Below the pieces are notes generated by a model, which was not told the DNA's origin, searched no databases, and saw nothing but the letters and a program-made list of their open reading frames with translations. A DNA stretch of 36,565 bases from Nitrosomonas sp. GTDB taxonomy: Bacteria > Pseudomonadota > Gammaproteobacteria > Burkholderiales > Nitrosomonadaceae. The stretch lies in the NCBI GenBank assembly GCA_016721865.1, contig JADKHF010000048.1, forward strand, positions 1 through 36,565. The letters are read 5' to 3'. Positions 34,970 through 36,565 of this stretch are shown here, one piece after another; positions within the stretch are counted from its first letter, which is position 1, and each line of letters starts with the position of its first letter. Position numbers and translations under genes: made by a program.

Positions 34970-36565
34970 ATGAATGCACGCAAAACAGTCAATTGAATTG
35001 GATCATCTGAACTCGCGCCGGCGGTTAAACCGAGGTATCAAATCTGATTCAATCATTCATTACGCTAGCACAAAACGAACCTCAAACTGCTGGAGTAAGA
35101 AGAACCAGGCGCTGACGCTGGAACTGGGGCATTTGCGCCGCATTCGTTACGGTGTGAAGAGCGAAGCACCGTCACAGCCACAGTTGAGTTTGTTCGAAGA
35201 AGACTGGCAAACTGATGTTTCGCTGCCTAGGAGGCGGAAATCGAGCAATTGCCGCTGCTCGCTCCGCAGAAGCCTAAGCGCGCACGCGCTGGGCGCCGTT
35301 GCCTTGGCCGGATCACCTGCCGCGCATCGAAACACCGCCATGAACCGGCAATCCCGCTAATGCAAACAGTGCGGCAGCGATCTGGTCAAAATCGGTGAAG
35401 ACGTCACTGAACAACCTGACGTCAAACCCGCCGAATTCTTTGTGCACCGCTTCATCCGTCCGCAATATTCCTGCCGGGCATGCGAAACTGTGGTCGCGAA
35501 CCGGTACTGCCCTGCGGTGATCGACGGCGGCATGGCGGCACCGGGTTTGCTTTGCTTGGATCGTCGCGGCTAAATACCTCGATCACTCTGCCGCTGTATC
35601 GCATCACGTAAATCGCCGCCCGCGAAGGTGCTGCTTTATCGCTTCTCCACCCTGGCGGAGTGGGTTGGACGCGTCGGCGTGGCATCAGAAACCGCTGGCT
35701 GACCGGCTGATCTGGCACTTGCTGTAAGGTCGCGTTGCACGCCGACGAAACCCTGGTGGCGCAACTTGATCCCGGCAGCGGAAAACGCAGCGCGCCTACC
35801 TGTGGGCGTATCGGGGCAACAACTTGGAATTGGAGCCGCGTATCATCGTATTTGACTACCAAACCAGTCGTAGTGGCAAACATGTGCAAAACTTCCTAAC
35901 AGCTGGCAAGGCCACTTGCTGGTCGACGACTATGGCGGGTACAAGGCTTTATTCTCCAAAACAGCATCACCCCGCACAGAATTACGCTGTTGGGCGCACG
36001 CGCGCCGCAAATCTCTTCGATCTGCATCAGGCCATCGCCAGCACCGTTGCATTCGAAGCATTGCAACGCATTGGCAAATCCCACGCCGTCGAAGCCGAAA
36101 GCGTTAATTTATCGACCGAAGCACGGCAACAACTGCGCGCGCCGAAAAAGCCTGCCGATCCTGCAACCGTTGCACGACTGGTTACTGCAAACTCCGCTTT
36201 CATACCGCCGATGGCGGCGGCGGCACCGCCAAAGCCATCGACTACACTTTCAGCGCTGGCAAAGCCTGATCCGCTACGCCGGCAGCGGACACCTGCCGAT
36301 TGACAACAACCCCGTCGAAAACACTATTCGCCCCATCGCGCTCGGCAAGAAAAACTGGCTGTTCACTGGCTCCGAGCGCGCCGGGAAAACGTGCTGCCGC
36401 TATCCTAACCCTGCTCGGCACCGCAAAACTCAACGGCCTCGTCCCCGCACAATGGCCAGCCGACACCTAGAAAACTCCCCACCCGGCCTAACAGCCAACC
36501 GATGAATTGCTACCCTTCGCACCGGAGGCTATTGGAAGCATTGTTGAAGAATGTGTAGATGGTGG
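34970..36565 (+). pseudogene. tnpC: IS66 transposase TnpC (DDE), frameshifted, runs off the window
   Basis: From ATG 34970 the pieces come in family order. They are a coiled 'LEL(E/G)HLRRIRYGVKSEA', a linker 'LSLFEEDWQTDVS', and a zinc-ribbon-like 'CKQCGSDLVKIGEDVTEQ'. The DDE core follows: 'LHADETLVAQLDPGSG', 'LLVDDYGGYKALFSKTASP' with 'RTELRCWAHARRK', and 'LPIDNNPVENTIRPIALGKK' with 'NWLFTGSERAGK'. The catalytic acids Asp, Asp and Glu are thus present in sequence. The final frame 'DELLPFAPEAIGSIVEECVD' is open to the last base. More than eight shifts interrupt it. It is dead if real, but several shifts look like the indel noise seen elsewhere. Confidence 0.8.

Larger units (their letters stand above)
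34223..36565 (+). mobile_element. IS66-family insertion sequence, right end beyond the window
   Basis: The element begins with gtaaac at the exact point where IS1111-group copy 2 is broken; IS66 elements start with GTAA. Three genes follow in the standard tnpA-tnpB-tnpC order, all on the plus strand and all with frameshifts. The right terminal repeat and the target duplication are not reached before 36565. Confidence 0.82.

Overview
The window reads as a chromosomal segment of a betaproteobacterial ammonia oxidiser of the Nitrosomonas type, of moderate GC content. This assignment is an inference from gene content and order (tamA-tamB, cytochrome c4, thiD-thiE-hemL beside rubredoxin, apaG/rpe-gph-trpE). 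No amo, hao or rRNA gene is present to prove it. Many genes contain single-base frameshifts, often in homopolymer runs, and each broken housekeeping gene regains a normal length if one base is added or removed (two compensating shifts in rluB). The sequence is therefore probably a draft with indel errors, and most breaks in housekeeping genes should not be read as gene loss.

Layout. 1-3933: 3' part of a very large secreted or surface protein with seven tandem repeats and RTX-like Gly/Asp-rich blocks. 4138-4968: rluB and its terminator. 5080-5477: a scar where the 3' end of an IS1595-type transposase abuts a truncated small gene. 5813-11441: tamA-tamB, the outer-membrane translocation and assembly module. 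11651-12551: prmB on the minus strand. 12704-13664: tadA overlapping an L,D-transpeptidase. 13864-16314: low-molecular-weight phosphatase, then frmA-fghA, the glutathione-dependent formaldehyde oxidation pair. 16382-16844: an ATGA-overlapping pair of small uncharacterised genes; the second is the intact paralogue of the truncated gene at 5080. 17213-18472: a beta-barrel porin. 18615-21479, minus: rdgB, rph, map and a SPOR-like membrane protein. 21613-22260: dihaem cytochrome c4. 22349-25153, minus: thiD-thiE-hemL. 25206-25784: rubredoxin and glyoxalase I. 25832-26978, minus: an RsmI-like methyltransferase and apaG. 27125-30057: rpe-gph-trpE.

From 30075 to the window end is a pile-up of insertion sequences. 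An IS1111-group (IS110-family) element lies just behind trpE. A decayed IS1634-like transposase gene follows. A second, inverted IS1111-group copy comes next and is cut precisely by an IS66-type element that runs to the window end. The first IS1111-group copy keeps a perfect 12-bp inverted-repeat pair and a 266-bp structured non-coding stretch after its transposase. That is where this group carries its guide (bridge/seek) RNA, and it is the most interesting element in the window. The small-gene pair at 16382-16844 is the best candidate for an undescribed gene module.
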